From: an uncultured Eubacteriales bacterium
GTDB lineage: Bacteria > Bacillota > Clostridia > Oscillospirales > Oscillospiraceae
Assembly: GCA_900556935.1 (NCBI GenBank)
Contig: USQL01000119.1
Span: 1-6,104, forward strand
DNA length: 6,104 nt
Direction: 5' to 3'
The translations under genes were made by a program, and so were the position numbers. A model generated the notes under the pieces. It saw only the letters and a program-made list of their open reading frames with translations, was not told the DNA's origin and ran no database searches. How positions within the stretch are numbered: the first letter of the stretch is position 1; each line of letters begins with the position of its first letter. Below are positions 1 through 5,130 of the stretch, piece by piece.

Positions 1-50
1 GCGCCCTTAGCCACGGAGCACATATTCTGTACTTCTGCACTGTAAATCAT
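1..50 (-). CDS. 5' end of a gene leaving the window; possible NifU-like Fe-S cluster assembly scaffold (partial)
   Basis: An ATG at 50-48 on the minus strand opens a frame that runs off the left edge, giving MIYSAEVQNMCSVAKGA (16 complete codons plus two bases). The start is well supported: a Shine-Dalgarno AAGAAAGG lies at 67-60, nine bases upstream, and a perfect consensus promoter sits further upstream at 181-153. The N-terminus, with a Met-Cys-x-Val-Ala-Lys-Gly stretch, resembles from memory the clostridial iron-sulfur scaffold proteins that are often encoded beside a GGGtGRT protein. Seventeen residues cannot establish that, so the name is a guess while the gene itself is well supported. 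The strong promoter suggests an abundantly expressed product. Confidence 0.62.
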   Translation of the reverse strand, partial: MIYSAEVQNMCSVAKG

Positions 51-67
51 GGCAAATTTCCTTTCTT

Positions 68-89
68 AAAAGACGGTTTTCCGCCTTCT
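68..89 (-). other. Stem-loop in the leader of the leftward gene, next to its RBS
   Basis: On the minus-strand transcript, bases 89-81 can pair with 76-68 around an AAAA loop (80-77). This is a 9-bp stem with two G-U pairs, core GGCGG/CCGUC. Its 3' arm ends in UUUU and the RBS AAGAAAGG begins immediately after. It could modulate ribosome access or act as a weak attenuator, but the U-run is short and lies inside the stem, so I do not call a terminator. Confidence 0.3.
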
Positions 90-111
90 TTTGTACTTCC
101 GGAAAATGCTG

Positions 112-129
112 TGCAGAGACGGCTCTGCA
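112..129 (-). other. Perfect 7-bp stem-loop in the leader of the leftward gene
   Basis: TGCAGAG (112-118) and CTCTGCA (123-129) are exact reverse complements around a 4-nt loop. The element lies about 20-30 nt downstream of the predicted minus-strand transcription start, so it would be at the 5' end of that mRNA. It may be a stabilising hairpin or a protein-binding site. No known riboswitch class is recognisable and the leader is short for one. Confidence 0.4.
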
Positions 130-152
130 AATCCCCAACAATTTCCGCATAC

Positions 153-181
153 ATTATACATTCCGGGGCGAGAAATGTCAA
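153..181 (-). promoter_or_regulatory. Perfect-consensus sigma-A promoter for the leftward gene
   Basis: Read on the minus strand, TTGACA (181-176) and TATAAT (158-153) are both exact consensus hexamers with the optimal 17-bp spacer. Transcription should start near 146, leaving a leader of about 95 nt before the ATG at 50. Such an ideal promoter implies strong expression, possibly tempered by repression or leader structure. Confidence 0.85.
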
Positions 182-261
182 TGAAATTCGATACAAAACT
201 ACCTGTTTCTCCTTCCTGAATTTTCCAGTATGGCTTCGCTCTTTTGGGCCAAACTAGGCTT

Positions 262-276
262 GAACGCCGAGCGTTC
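262..276. repeat. Inverted repeat GAACGC-CGA-GCGTTC upstream of the DUF1540 gene
   Basis: Perfect 6-bp arms (262-267 and 271-276) flank a 3-bp centre, 17 bp before the AGGAGG of the DUF1540 gene. A second, weaker palindrome TTTGG-G-CCAAA lies at 243-253. The location fits an operator or an mRNA hairpin in the 5' leader. I could not identify a convincing sigma-A promoter between 182 and 293, so which role applies is undecided. Confidence 0.4.
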
Positions 277-306
277 TATTTCATTAGGTATACAGGAGGT
301 ACTTTT

Positions 307-480
307 ATGAACTGTCACGACTGCCACGCCAACAAGAGCATCGAATGCACCGTCCAGCAGTGCGCGCACCACTGCGAGGGCGAGAACTACTGCTCCCTGG
401 ACACCATCCTGGTGGGCACCCACGAGCTAAACCCCACCGAGGCCGAATGCACCGACTGCAAGAGCTTCCGCAAGAAGTAA
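307..480 (+). CDS. Small Cys-rich DUF1540 domain protein
   Basis: A 57-residue protein with eight cysteines (3, 6, 14, 19, 23, 29, 48, 51), four histidines and no signal peptide or membrane segment, so probably cytosolic. The pattern ending in CxxCKSF matches the DUF1540 family common in Clostridia, whose function is unknown; the paired Cys-x2-Cys spacings suggest a metal (zinc or iron) site, which is inference. The start at 307 is fixed by AGGAGGT at 294-300, six bases upstream. An in-frame ATG at 244 would add 21 residues, but it lies upstream of the RBS and has none of its own. The gene appears monocistronic: it diverges from the leftward gene and ends in a strong terminator eight bases after its stop. 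No promoter upstream is convincing. Confidence 0.85.
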   Translation: MNCHDCHANKSIECTVQQCAHHCEGENYCSLDTILVGTHELNPTEAECTDCKSFRKK

Positions 481-487
481 CCCCTAT

Positions 488-533
488 CTGTGAAAGCACC
501 GCGAAAGCGGTGTTTTCACAGGCGCTTTTTCTT
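488..533 (+). terminator. Intrinsic terminator after the DUF1540 gene
   Basis: CTGTGAAA (488-495) pairs with TTTCACAG (514-521) and CACCGC (497-502) with GCGGTG (507-512). A G-U pair joins them and a GAAA tetraloop caps the 15-bp stem. A T-rich tract TTTTTCTT follows at 526-533 after a 4-nt gap. An alternative stem AAAGCG (504-509)/CGCTTT (523-528) would abut the T-tract directly but is weaker. Confidence 0.85.
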
Positions 534-560
534 GACGAACCGGCGGTTTTTCGGTATGAT
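532..560 (+). promoter_or_regulatory. Sigma-A promoter of the HtrA-like protease gene
   Basis: TTGACG (532-537) and TATGAT (555-560) are each one mismatch from consensus, with a 17-bp spacer. Predicted transcription start is near 567, giving a short leader of about 28 nt. The -35 element begins inside the T-tract of the preceding terminator. Confidence 0.8.
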
Positions 561-581
561 GGAGGTAATACATAGACAATC

Positions 582-587
582 AGGAGG
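582..587 (+). promoter_or_regulatory. RBS fixing the start of the HtrA-like gene
   Basis: AGGAGG lies seven bases before the ATG at 595. It shows that the longer open frame, which begins at 490 inside the terminator and upstream of the promoter, is not the translated form. Confidence 0.85.
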
Positions 588-594
588 CAGCGCC

Positions 595-1989
595 ATGTGC
601 AGCGACGATACATCCAGGACCCCTGGGGAAGCCATGTCATCCGAACCCCGGAAGGCTTCTCCCTACGACAACTCCCCTTTTGAAAGCTACTTTGACACGC
701 AACCCCCGGAACCCATCCCGGAAACGCCCAAAAAGCCCAGAAAAAAGCCCAGGATTCAGCCGCTGCTGGGGGTTTTTCTCGCCCTGGTACTGGCCGCCGG
801 AACCGGCGGCGCAGCCTACGGCCTGGGCCTCAGAAGCGCCCGGGCCATGAACAGCCAGTCAAGCGCCCTTCTGCAACGGCAAATCGATGCCCTGCAAAAG
901 CAGGTGGACAGTTTGCAGCAGTCCGACGGCATCTCCCGCTCCGGAAGCGGAGCCCCCCAGGAGGGGCTGACCCCGGGGCAGGTCTATGCCCGGAACGTGG
1001 GCAGCGTGGTTGCCATCTCCTGCGACACAGACCTTTCCATCGGCGGGCAGACCGTCCGCTCCTCCGTAACCGGCTCCGGCTTTATTTTAAGCGGCGACGG
1101 CTATATTGTCACCAATTACCACGTGGTGGAAAACGCCCAGACCGCCACGGTCACCACCCAGGCGGGCGACAGCTACGAGGCTGCCGTCGTCGGCCACGAC
1201 ACCACGGCGGATATGGCCGTTCTGAAAATCGATGCCCAGGACCTTCCCGCCGTCACCCTGGGCAGCAGCAGTCAGCTGATCATCGGTGACATGGTGGTTG
1301 CCATCGGCAATCCCCTGGGCACCCTGAACGCCACCCAGACCGTTGGCTATATCAGCGGCATCGGCCGGGAGGTGAACACGGAAAAGAACGTCACCACCAT
1401 GCTCCAGACCGACGCGGCCATCAACTCCGGCAACTCCGGCGGCCCCCTTTTTAATATGAAGGGCGAGGTCGTGGGCATCATCACCGCCAAATATTCCGGC
1501 GCGTCCTCCTCCGGTGCTTCCATCGAGGGCATCGGCTTCGCCATCCCCATCGACGACCTGAAGCGGAGTCTGGAGGACCTGCAAACCCAGGGCTATATCC
1601 GCTCGGCCTACCTGGGCATCACCGGCATGGACGTGAGCCAGGAGGCCGTGGAAACCTACGGGCTGCCCAGCGGTGCCTATGTGGAAACCGTGGCCGCCGG
1701 TGGGCCCGCCGCAGAGGCAGGTCTACAGCCCAAGGACATTATCATCGGGCTGGGAGAAACCGAAATCGACAGCTTCAACGCCCTGGCCCGGGCCCTGCGG
1801 AGCTTCGCCCCCGGGGACGAAACCACCGTCACCGTCTACCGCGGCGGAAGGGAGCTGACCCTCCCCATTACCCTTGCCGAACGGCCCCAGGAGGACAGCG
1901 CCCAGAGTGGTTCACAAAGTGAACTTCAAGAGGGCGATTTTCAGAAATGGTTCAATTATTTTAACAGAAAAAGCGGTGAAAACCCCTGA
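595..1989 (+). CDS. HtrA/DegP-type trypsin-like serine protease with C-terminal PDZ domain
   Basis: A 464-residue membrane-anchored protease for quality control of misfolded envelope proteins (MEROPS S1C family). In order: a cytosolic, Pro/Lys-rich tail (1-55), one transmembrane segment (about 56-78), a short predicted coiled coil (about 87-109), the trypsin-like domain (about 128-330) and one PDZ domain (about 336-427). The catalytic triad is visible as H176 in TNYHVV, D206 in TTADMAVLKI and S281 in GNSGGP. Length and layout match Gram-positive HtrA proteins with N-terminal anchors. The start is set by AGGAGG at 582-587; an ATG 13 codons downstream has a much weaker RBS. It has its own promoter and terminator, so it is transcribed alone although it sits next to the spo0A homologue. 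It is not SpoIVB: the triad-bearing domain precedes the PDZ domain and is of the HtrA type. Which HtrA paralogue it is cannot be told. Confidence 0.95.
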   Translation: MCSDDTSRTPGEAMSSEPRKASPYDNSPFESYFDTQPPEPIPETPKKPRKKPRIQPLLGVFLALVLAAGTGGAAYGLGLRSARAMNSQSSALLQRQIDALQKQVDSLQQSDGISRSGSGAPQEGLTPGQVYARNVGSVVAISCDTDLSIGGQTVRSSVTGSGFILSGDGYIVTNYHVVENAQTATVTTQAGDSYEAAVVGHDTTADMAVLKIDAQDLPAVTLGSSSQLIIGDMVVAIGNPLGTLNATQTVGYISGIGREVNTEKNVTTMLQTDAAINSGNSGGPLFNMKGEVVGIITAKYSGASSSGASIEGIGFAIPIDDLKRSLEDLQTQGYIRSAYLGITGMDVSQEAVETYGLPSGAYVETVAAGGPAAEAGLQPKDIIIGLGETEIDSFNALARALRSFAPGDETTVTVYRGGRELTLPITLAERPQEDSAQSGSQSELQEGDFQKWFNYFNRKSGENP

Positions 1990-2013
1990 ATTTTATGCGA
2001 TAAATATCAGGTT

Positions 2014-2046
2014 CCGGTGCGCGCAATACCTGCGCACCGGTTTTTT
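2014..2046 (+). terminator. Intrinsic terminator after the HtrA-like gene
   Basis: CCGGTGCGC (2014-2022) and GCGCACCGG (2032-2040) form a perfect 9-bp GC-rich stem with a 9-nt loop. TTTTTT (2041-2046) follows directly. It lies 25 bases after the stop codon. Confidence 0.93.
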
Positions 2047-2057
2047 CACGTGTTTTT

Positions 2058-2074
2058 TGTCGAAACTTGTCGAA
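2058..2074 (+). promoter_or_regulatory. Tandem Spo0A boxes (two exact TGTCGAA, 10-bp period)
   Basis: TGTCGAA occurs at 2058-2064 and again at 2068-2074, in the same orientation with a 3-bp spacer, one helical turn apart. This matches the Spo0A consensus TGNCGAA. The head-to-tail, 3-bp-spaced arrangement is the one I recall for Spo0A dimers at abrB-type sites. The next gene downstream encodes a Spo0A homologue, so the natural reading is autoregulation. Each box contains a TTGTCG that could double as a -35 element; a poor -10 candidate CAACAT lies 17 bp after the second one (2090-2095). Confidence 0.8.
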
Positions 2075-2112
2075 AATTGGAAGGAGCTGCAACATTTGAG
2101 CCAATTGAAGCA

Positions 2113-2142
2113 TTTACAGGCACCATGCTATCCTTGTACAAA
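2113..2142 (+). promoter_or_regulatory. Candidate sigma-A promoter of the spo0A homologue
   Basis: TTTACA (2113-2118, one mismatch) and TACAAA (2137-2142, two mismatches) are 18 bp apart. They would start transcription near 2149, about 23 nt before the TTG start and just ahead of its RBS. This is plausible but clearly weaker than the other promoters in the window. A start nearer the Spo0A boxes is the main alternative. Confidence 0.4.
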
Positions 2143-2154
2143 TAATTTTGCAAC

Positions 2155-2161
2155 AAGGGGG
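2155..2161 (+). promoter_or_regulatory. RBS supporting the TTG start of the spo0A homologue
   Basis: AAGGGGG lies ten bases before the TTG at 2172. The other in-frame TTG, at 2148, has no purine-rich sequence upstream, so the longer form is unlikely. Confidence 0.6.
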
Positions 2162-2171
2162 CGTCTCTTTT

Positions 2172-2915
2172 TTGGAGACACAGACATTACTCATAGCGGA
2201 CAGTTCCGAGGAATTCCGGACGACACTGGTCCAGGCGCTCCAGGGAAACTACAGAGTATTATGCTGCCGGACCGGAATGGAGGCCCTGGATATCCTCCGA
2301 CGGGAAACACCAGACCTTTTTATAATGGACCTGATGCTGCCGGAGGTGGACGGTCTGACCCTGCTGCAGCGACTGCATGAGCTGGGCATCCACCCCACCA
2401 TCCTGGCCACCACCCGACTTGTCAATGACTATGTCATCAGCGCCACCACGAAATTGGGTGTGGAATACCTGATGATCAAGCCCTGCAATATCCGCGCCAT
2501 TGTGAGGCGGGTCCGGGACCTGAGCAGCCGCAAATCCCGCGCCGCGGCCGGCGGCCCGGACCGGCGGACCTATGTTTCCAATCTGCTCACCGCCTTGGGC
2601 ATCAACAACAAGCTGCGGGGGTATAACTATCTCCGCGCCGCCATCCTCGCCATGCTGGAAAACCCCATGCAGTCCATTACCAAGGAGCTCTACCCCGCCG
2701 TTGCCCGCGAGCTCCGCTGCACCCCCTCCCAGGTGGAGCGCTCCATCCGCAATGCCATCCAGCAGGCCTGGGAGAAGAGGAGCGACGAAACCTGGCTGCG
2801 CTACTTCCCCGGAAACGAGGACGGATCCATCCCCCGCCCCAGCAACGCCACCTTTATCTGCCGCCTGGCCGACCGGATTCAGCTGGACCAGATGCAGATG
2901 GATGCCGCCAAGTAA
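2172..2915 (+). CDS. spo0A: Spo0A-family response regulator (sporulation master regulator homologue), TTG start
   Basis: A 247-residue, two-domain DNA-binding regulator; B. subtilis Spo0A has about 267. The receiver domain (about 3-118) keeps the phospho-acceptor aspartate D53 in IMDLMLPEVDG, a switch threonine (T81) and the K103-P104 pair. The usual Asp-Asp acidic pair is Asp-Ser here (D10-S11, IADSSEEF). A GC-rich linker (about 119-132) leads to the Spo0A-specific C-terminal domain (about 133-240). There ALGINNKLRGYNYLR, SITKELYPAVA and the recognition-helix region TPSQVERSIRNAIQQAW parallel B. subtilis Spo0A closely. No upstream in-frame ATG was found; TTG at 2172 puts the N-terminus where Spo0A proteins normally begin. 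Two Spo0A boxes lie about 100 bp upstream, suggesting autoregulation. No terminator is evident after the stop. Family assignment is firm. Whether it is the only Spo0A of the genome, and whether it drives sporulation, cannot be seen. Confidence 0.9.
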   Translation: METQTLLIADSSEEFRTTLVQALQGNYRVLCCRTGMEALDILRRETPDLFIMDLMLPEVDGLTLLQRLHELGIHPTILATTRLVNDYVISATTKLGVEYLMIKPCNIRAIVRRVRDLSSRKSRAAAGGPDRRTYVSNLLTALGINNKLRGYNYLRAAILAMLENPMQSITKELYPAVARELRCTPSQVERSIRNAIQQAWEKRSDETWLRYFPGNEDGSIPRPSNATFICRLADRIQLDQMQMDAAK

Positions 2916-2920
2916 ATCGT

Positions 2921-2968
2921 ACTTTACCTATTTATATAAAAACTTTACCGTTTTGAATTAACTTTTCA
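2921..2968 (+). repeat. Direct repeats ACTTTACC in AT-rich DNA upstream of the GlmU-like promoter
   Basis: ACTTTACC is exact at 2921-2928 and 2942-2949, 21 bp apart (two helical turns). A degenerate third copy ACTTTTCA at 2961-2968 abuts the -35 element. The 10-bp palindrome TTTATATAAA (2931-2940) lies between the first two. The AT-rich block is striking in an otherwise GC-rich window and may be an activator site or UP-type element. Eight-base repeats in AT-rich DNA can be chance. Confidence 0.35.
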
Positions 2969-2997
2969 TTGACAACCCTGTTTTCCTGTTGTATAGT
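2969..2997 (+). promoter_or_regulatory. Sigma-A promoter of the GlmU-like/glmM operon
   Basis: TTGACA (2969-2974) is exact consensus and TATAGT (2992-2997) has one mismatch, with a 17-bp spacer. The transcription start is expected near 3004, leaving a leader of about 28 nt with the RBS AAGGAGG at 3019-3025. Confidence 0.87.
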
Positions 2998-3031
2998 AAG
3001 CCCATGCGATTGCGCAGGAAGGAGGAGCTAT

Positions 3032-3694
3032 ATGCTTCATGTCAAGGAATTGTTCGATTTGACGCACTCCGCTGCCGGAAGCTATCTTGCCGGCTTTGCA
3101 TACCCCTGGCAGGCCCTGGCCGGAATCAAGCAGCTGATTCTGGATTTGGGCTCCCGGCTGGGGGAGGACTACACCCAGGTTGCCCCCCAGGTGTGGGTCC
3201 ACCGTACCGCCACCGTAGCGCCCACGGCTTTTCTGGGCGCGCCCTGCATCATCGGCCCCAACACTGAGGTCCGCCACTGCGCCTTTGTCCGTGGCAGCGC
3301 CCTGGTTGGGGCTAACTGTGTTGTGGGCAACTCCGTAGAGCTGAAAAACGTGATTCTCTTCGACAATGTGCAGGTTCCCCACTACAATTATGTTGGCGAC
3401 AGCATTTTGGGCTACAAATCCCACATGGGTGCCGGAAGCCTGACCTCCAATGTCAAATCCGACAAGACCCTGGTGGTGGTCAAGGGCCCGGAGGGAGAAA
3501 TCCCCACGGGGCTTAAAAAGTTCGGCGCGATTCTGGGGGACTTTGTGGAGGTTGGCTGCAACAGCGTCCTGAATCCCGGTACCGTGGTCTGCCCCCACAG
3601 CAATATCTATCCCACCTCCTGCGTCCGGGGTGTCATTCCCCCGGAAAGCATTCTCAAAACCGGCGGCGTTGTGGTCGCCAAGCGAAAAGATTAA
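3032..3694 (+). CDS. Left-handed beta-helix acyltransferase resembling the GlmU acetyltransferase domain
   Basis: A 220-residue protein built of hexapeptide repeats (about 52-205) behind a roughly 50-residue helical N-terminal region. It aligns without gaps over about 25 residues to the E. coli GlmU C-terminal domain: GNSVELKN and VPHYNYVGD match GNFVEMKK and AGHLTYLGD. This places K105, H117 and Y120 on GlmU K351, catalytic H363 and Y366, and R87 on R333 (from memory of E. coli GlmU). The nucleotidyltransferase half of GlmU is absent. The likely role is acetylation of glucosamine-1-phosphate with acetyl-CoA, or a related sugar acetylation, in the cytosol. Clostridial relatives are often labelled UDP-GlcNAc pyrophosphorylase, which this domain alone cannot be. 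The start is fixed by AAGGAGG six bases upstream; the open frame extends upstream only into the -35 box. glmM follows after 14 bp in the same operon, supporting the amino-sugar role. Confidence 0.85.
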   Translation: MLHVKELFDLTHSAAGSYLAGFAYPWQALAGIKQLILDLGSRLGEDYTQVAPQVWVHRTATVAPTAFLGAPCIIGPNTEVRHCAFVRGSALVGANCVVGNSVELKNVILFDNVQVPHYNYVGDSILGYKSHMGAGSLTSNVKSDKTLVVVKGPEGEIPTGLKKFGAILGDFVEVGCNSVLNPGTVVCPHSNIYPTSCVRGVIPPESILKTGGVVVAKRKD

Positions 3695-3708
3695 AGGAGG
3701 AACAGACC

Positions 3709-5097
3709 ATGGGAAAGTATTTCGGAACCGACGGCTTCCGTGGGGAAGCCAACGTCACCCTGACCGCGGACCACGCCTTTCAGGTGGGTCGCTTCCTGGG
3801 CTGGTACTACGGCCAGCTGAAACGCCGGGCAGGCTCGGACGACCCGGCCAAAATCGTCATCGGCAAGGACACCCGCCGGTCCAGCTATATGTTTGAATAC
3901 AGCCTGGTGGGCGGACTGGTAGCCTCCGGAGCGGATGCGTACCTGCTCCACGTCACCACCACCCCCTCCGTGGCCTTCGTGGCCCGGACCGACGGCTTTG
4001 ACTGCGGCATTATGATTTCCGCCAGCCACAACCCCTACTATGACAACGGCATCAAGCTCATCAACAGCTCCGGCGAAAAGATGGACGAATCCGTAATTCA
4101 GTTGGTGGAGAGCTACATCGACGGGCACCTGGAATGCTTCGGCCGGAAATGGGACACCCTCCCCGCCGCCAAACGGGAGCAGATTGGCCGGACCGTGGAC
4201 TATGTCTCCGGCCGGAACCGGTACATCGGCTACCTGATCAGTCTGGGGCTCTACTCCTTTAAGGGAATGCGCATCGGCCTGGACTGCGCAAACGGCAGCG
4301 CCTGGAACATCGCCAAGTCCGTATTCGATGCCCTGGGGGCCAAGACCTACGTGATCAACGCCCAGCCTGACGGCTTCAACATCAATAAAGACGCGGGCTC
4401 CACCCACATTGAGGGTCTGCAAAGGCTGGTGATTGAAAACGGCCTGGACGCGGGCTTCGCCTTCGACGGCGACGCGGACCGCTGCCTGTGCGTGGATGAA
4501 AAGGGCGAGGTGGTCACGGGAGACCACATCCTCTACTTCTGCGGGAAATACATGCAGCAGGAGGGCCAGCTCATGGGCAGCACCGTGGTTACCACCGTTA
4601 TGAGTAACTTTGGCCTTTACAAGGCCTTTGACGAGTGCGGCATCCGCTACGAAAAGACCAAGGTGGGCGACAAGTACGTCTACGAAAACATGATGATGAA
4701 CAACTACCGTTTGGGCGGTGAGCAGAGCGGGCACATCATCTTCTCCCGCTACGCCTCCACCGGCGACGGCATCCTTACCAGCCTGAAGGTCATGGAGACC
4801 ATGCTGGCCCAGAAGAAAACCCTGAGCCAGCTGTGCGAGGGCTTTACCTTCTATCCCCAGGTGCTGAAAAACGTCAGGGTGGACGACAAGGCCGCCGCCC
4901 AGGCAGACCCCGCCGTCCAGAAGGCCATTGCGGAGGTATCCGCGAAGCTCGGCTCCACGGGCCGCATCCTGGTCCGGGAATCCGGCACCGAGCCGGTGAT
5001 TCGGGTCATGGTAGAGGCCGAGAGCAAGGTTACCTGCCAGGAGCTGGTAGACCAGGTAGTCGATGTGATCAAAGCCACCGGCCACGCCGTAAACTAA
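3709..5097 (+). CDS. glmM: Phosphoglucosamine mutase (alpha-D-phosphohexomutase family)
   Basis: A 462-residue enzyme that interconverts glucosamine-6-phosphate and glucosamine-1-phosphate, a step toward UDP-GlcNAc and peptidoglycan. All four family signatures are present: N-terminal YFGTDGFRGEAN (4-15), the active-site phosphoserine loop SASHNP (S106), the metal-binding DGDADR (253-258), the sugar-binding GGEQSGH (336-342), and the phosphate-binding RESGTEPVIRVMVE (423-436). GlmM usually has RPSGTEP in the last loop; glutamate replaces proline here. Length is typical (about 450). The RBS AAAGGAGG (3693-3700) overlaps the stop of the upstream acyltransferase gene, which indicates co-transcription and possibly coupled translation. 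A terminator follows seven bases after the stop. A phosphomannomutase/phosphoglucomutase specificity is the main alternative, but the N-terminal and C-terminal motifs and the GlmU-like neighbour favour GlmM. Confidence 0.88.
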   Translation: MGKYFGTDGFRGEANVTLTADHAFQVGRFLGWYYGQLKRRAGSDDPAKIVIGKDTRRSSYMFEYSLVGGLVASGADAYLLHVTTTPSVAFVARTDGFDCGIMISASHNPYYDNGIKLINSSGEKMDESVIQLVESYIDGHLECFGRKWDTLPAAKREQIGRTVDYVSGRNRYIGYLISLGLYSFKGMRIGLDCANGSAWNIAKSVFDALGAKTYVINAQPDGFNINKDAGSTHIEGLQRLVIENGLDAGFAFDGDADRCLCVDEKGEVVTGDHILYFCGKYMQQEGQLMGSTVVTTVMSNFGLYKAFDECGIRYEKTKVGDKYVYENMMMNNYRLGGEQSGHIIFSRYASTGDGILTSLKVMETMLAQKKTLSQLCEGFTFYPQVLKNVRVDDKAAAQADPAVQKAIAEVSAKLGSTGRILVRESGTEPVIRVMVEAESKVTCQELVDQVVDVIKATGHAVN

Positions 5098-5103
5098 AGA
5101 ATT

Positions 5104-5130
5104 GCAAGGCCTGCGGGCCTTGCTTTTTTT
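5104..5130 (+). terminator. Intrinsic terminator after glmM
   Basis: GCAAGGCC (5104-5111) and GGCCTTGC (5116-5123) form a perfect 8-bp stem with a TGCG loop, followed directly by seven T (5124-5130). Confidence 0.93.

Noticed and set aside
262..276. A LexA/SOS box at GAAC...GTTC
   Set aside because: The Gram-positive SOS box needs four bases between GAAC and GTTC; there are seven here.
264..290. A sigma-K-like promoter (AC, then CATTAGGTA) before the DUF1540 gene
   Set aside because: One mismatch in the -10 motif, a 16-bp gap instead of 17, and a start that would fall within or just after the RBS.
490..594. A longer N-terminus for the HtrA-like protein
   Set aside because: This stretch contains the terminator and promoter, and the AGGAGG at 582-587 points to ATG 595.
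2041..2058. CACGTG palindrome flanked on each side by six T
   Set aside because: The left T-run is the terminator tract and the right one leads into the first Spo0A box; no independent role is apparent.
1874..2095. The 5' part of a frame spanning the end of htrA and its terminator
   Set aside because: It crosses a strong terminator and has no RBS; only the downstream start at 2096 deserved comment.
2080..2110. A sigma-H-like promoter (GAAGGAGCT ... ATTGAAG), of interest because B. subtilis spo0A uses sigma-H
   Set aside because: The gap is 15 bp rather than the usual 11-12 and both elements deviate; the AAGGAG reads better as a ribosome binding site.
3359..3365. A third Spo0A box (TGTCGAA on the minus strand)
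   Set aside because: A single 7-mer inside the GlmU-like coding sequence, far from any promoter; likely chance.
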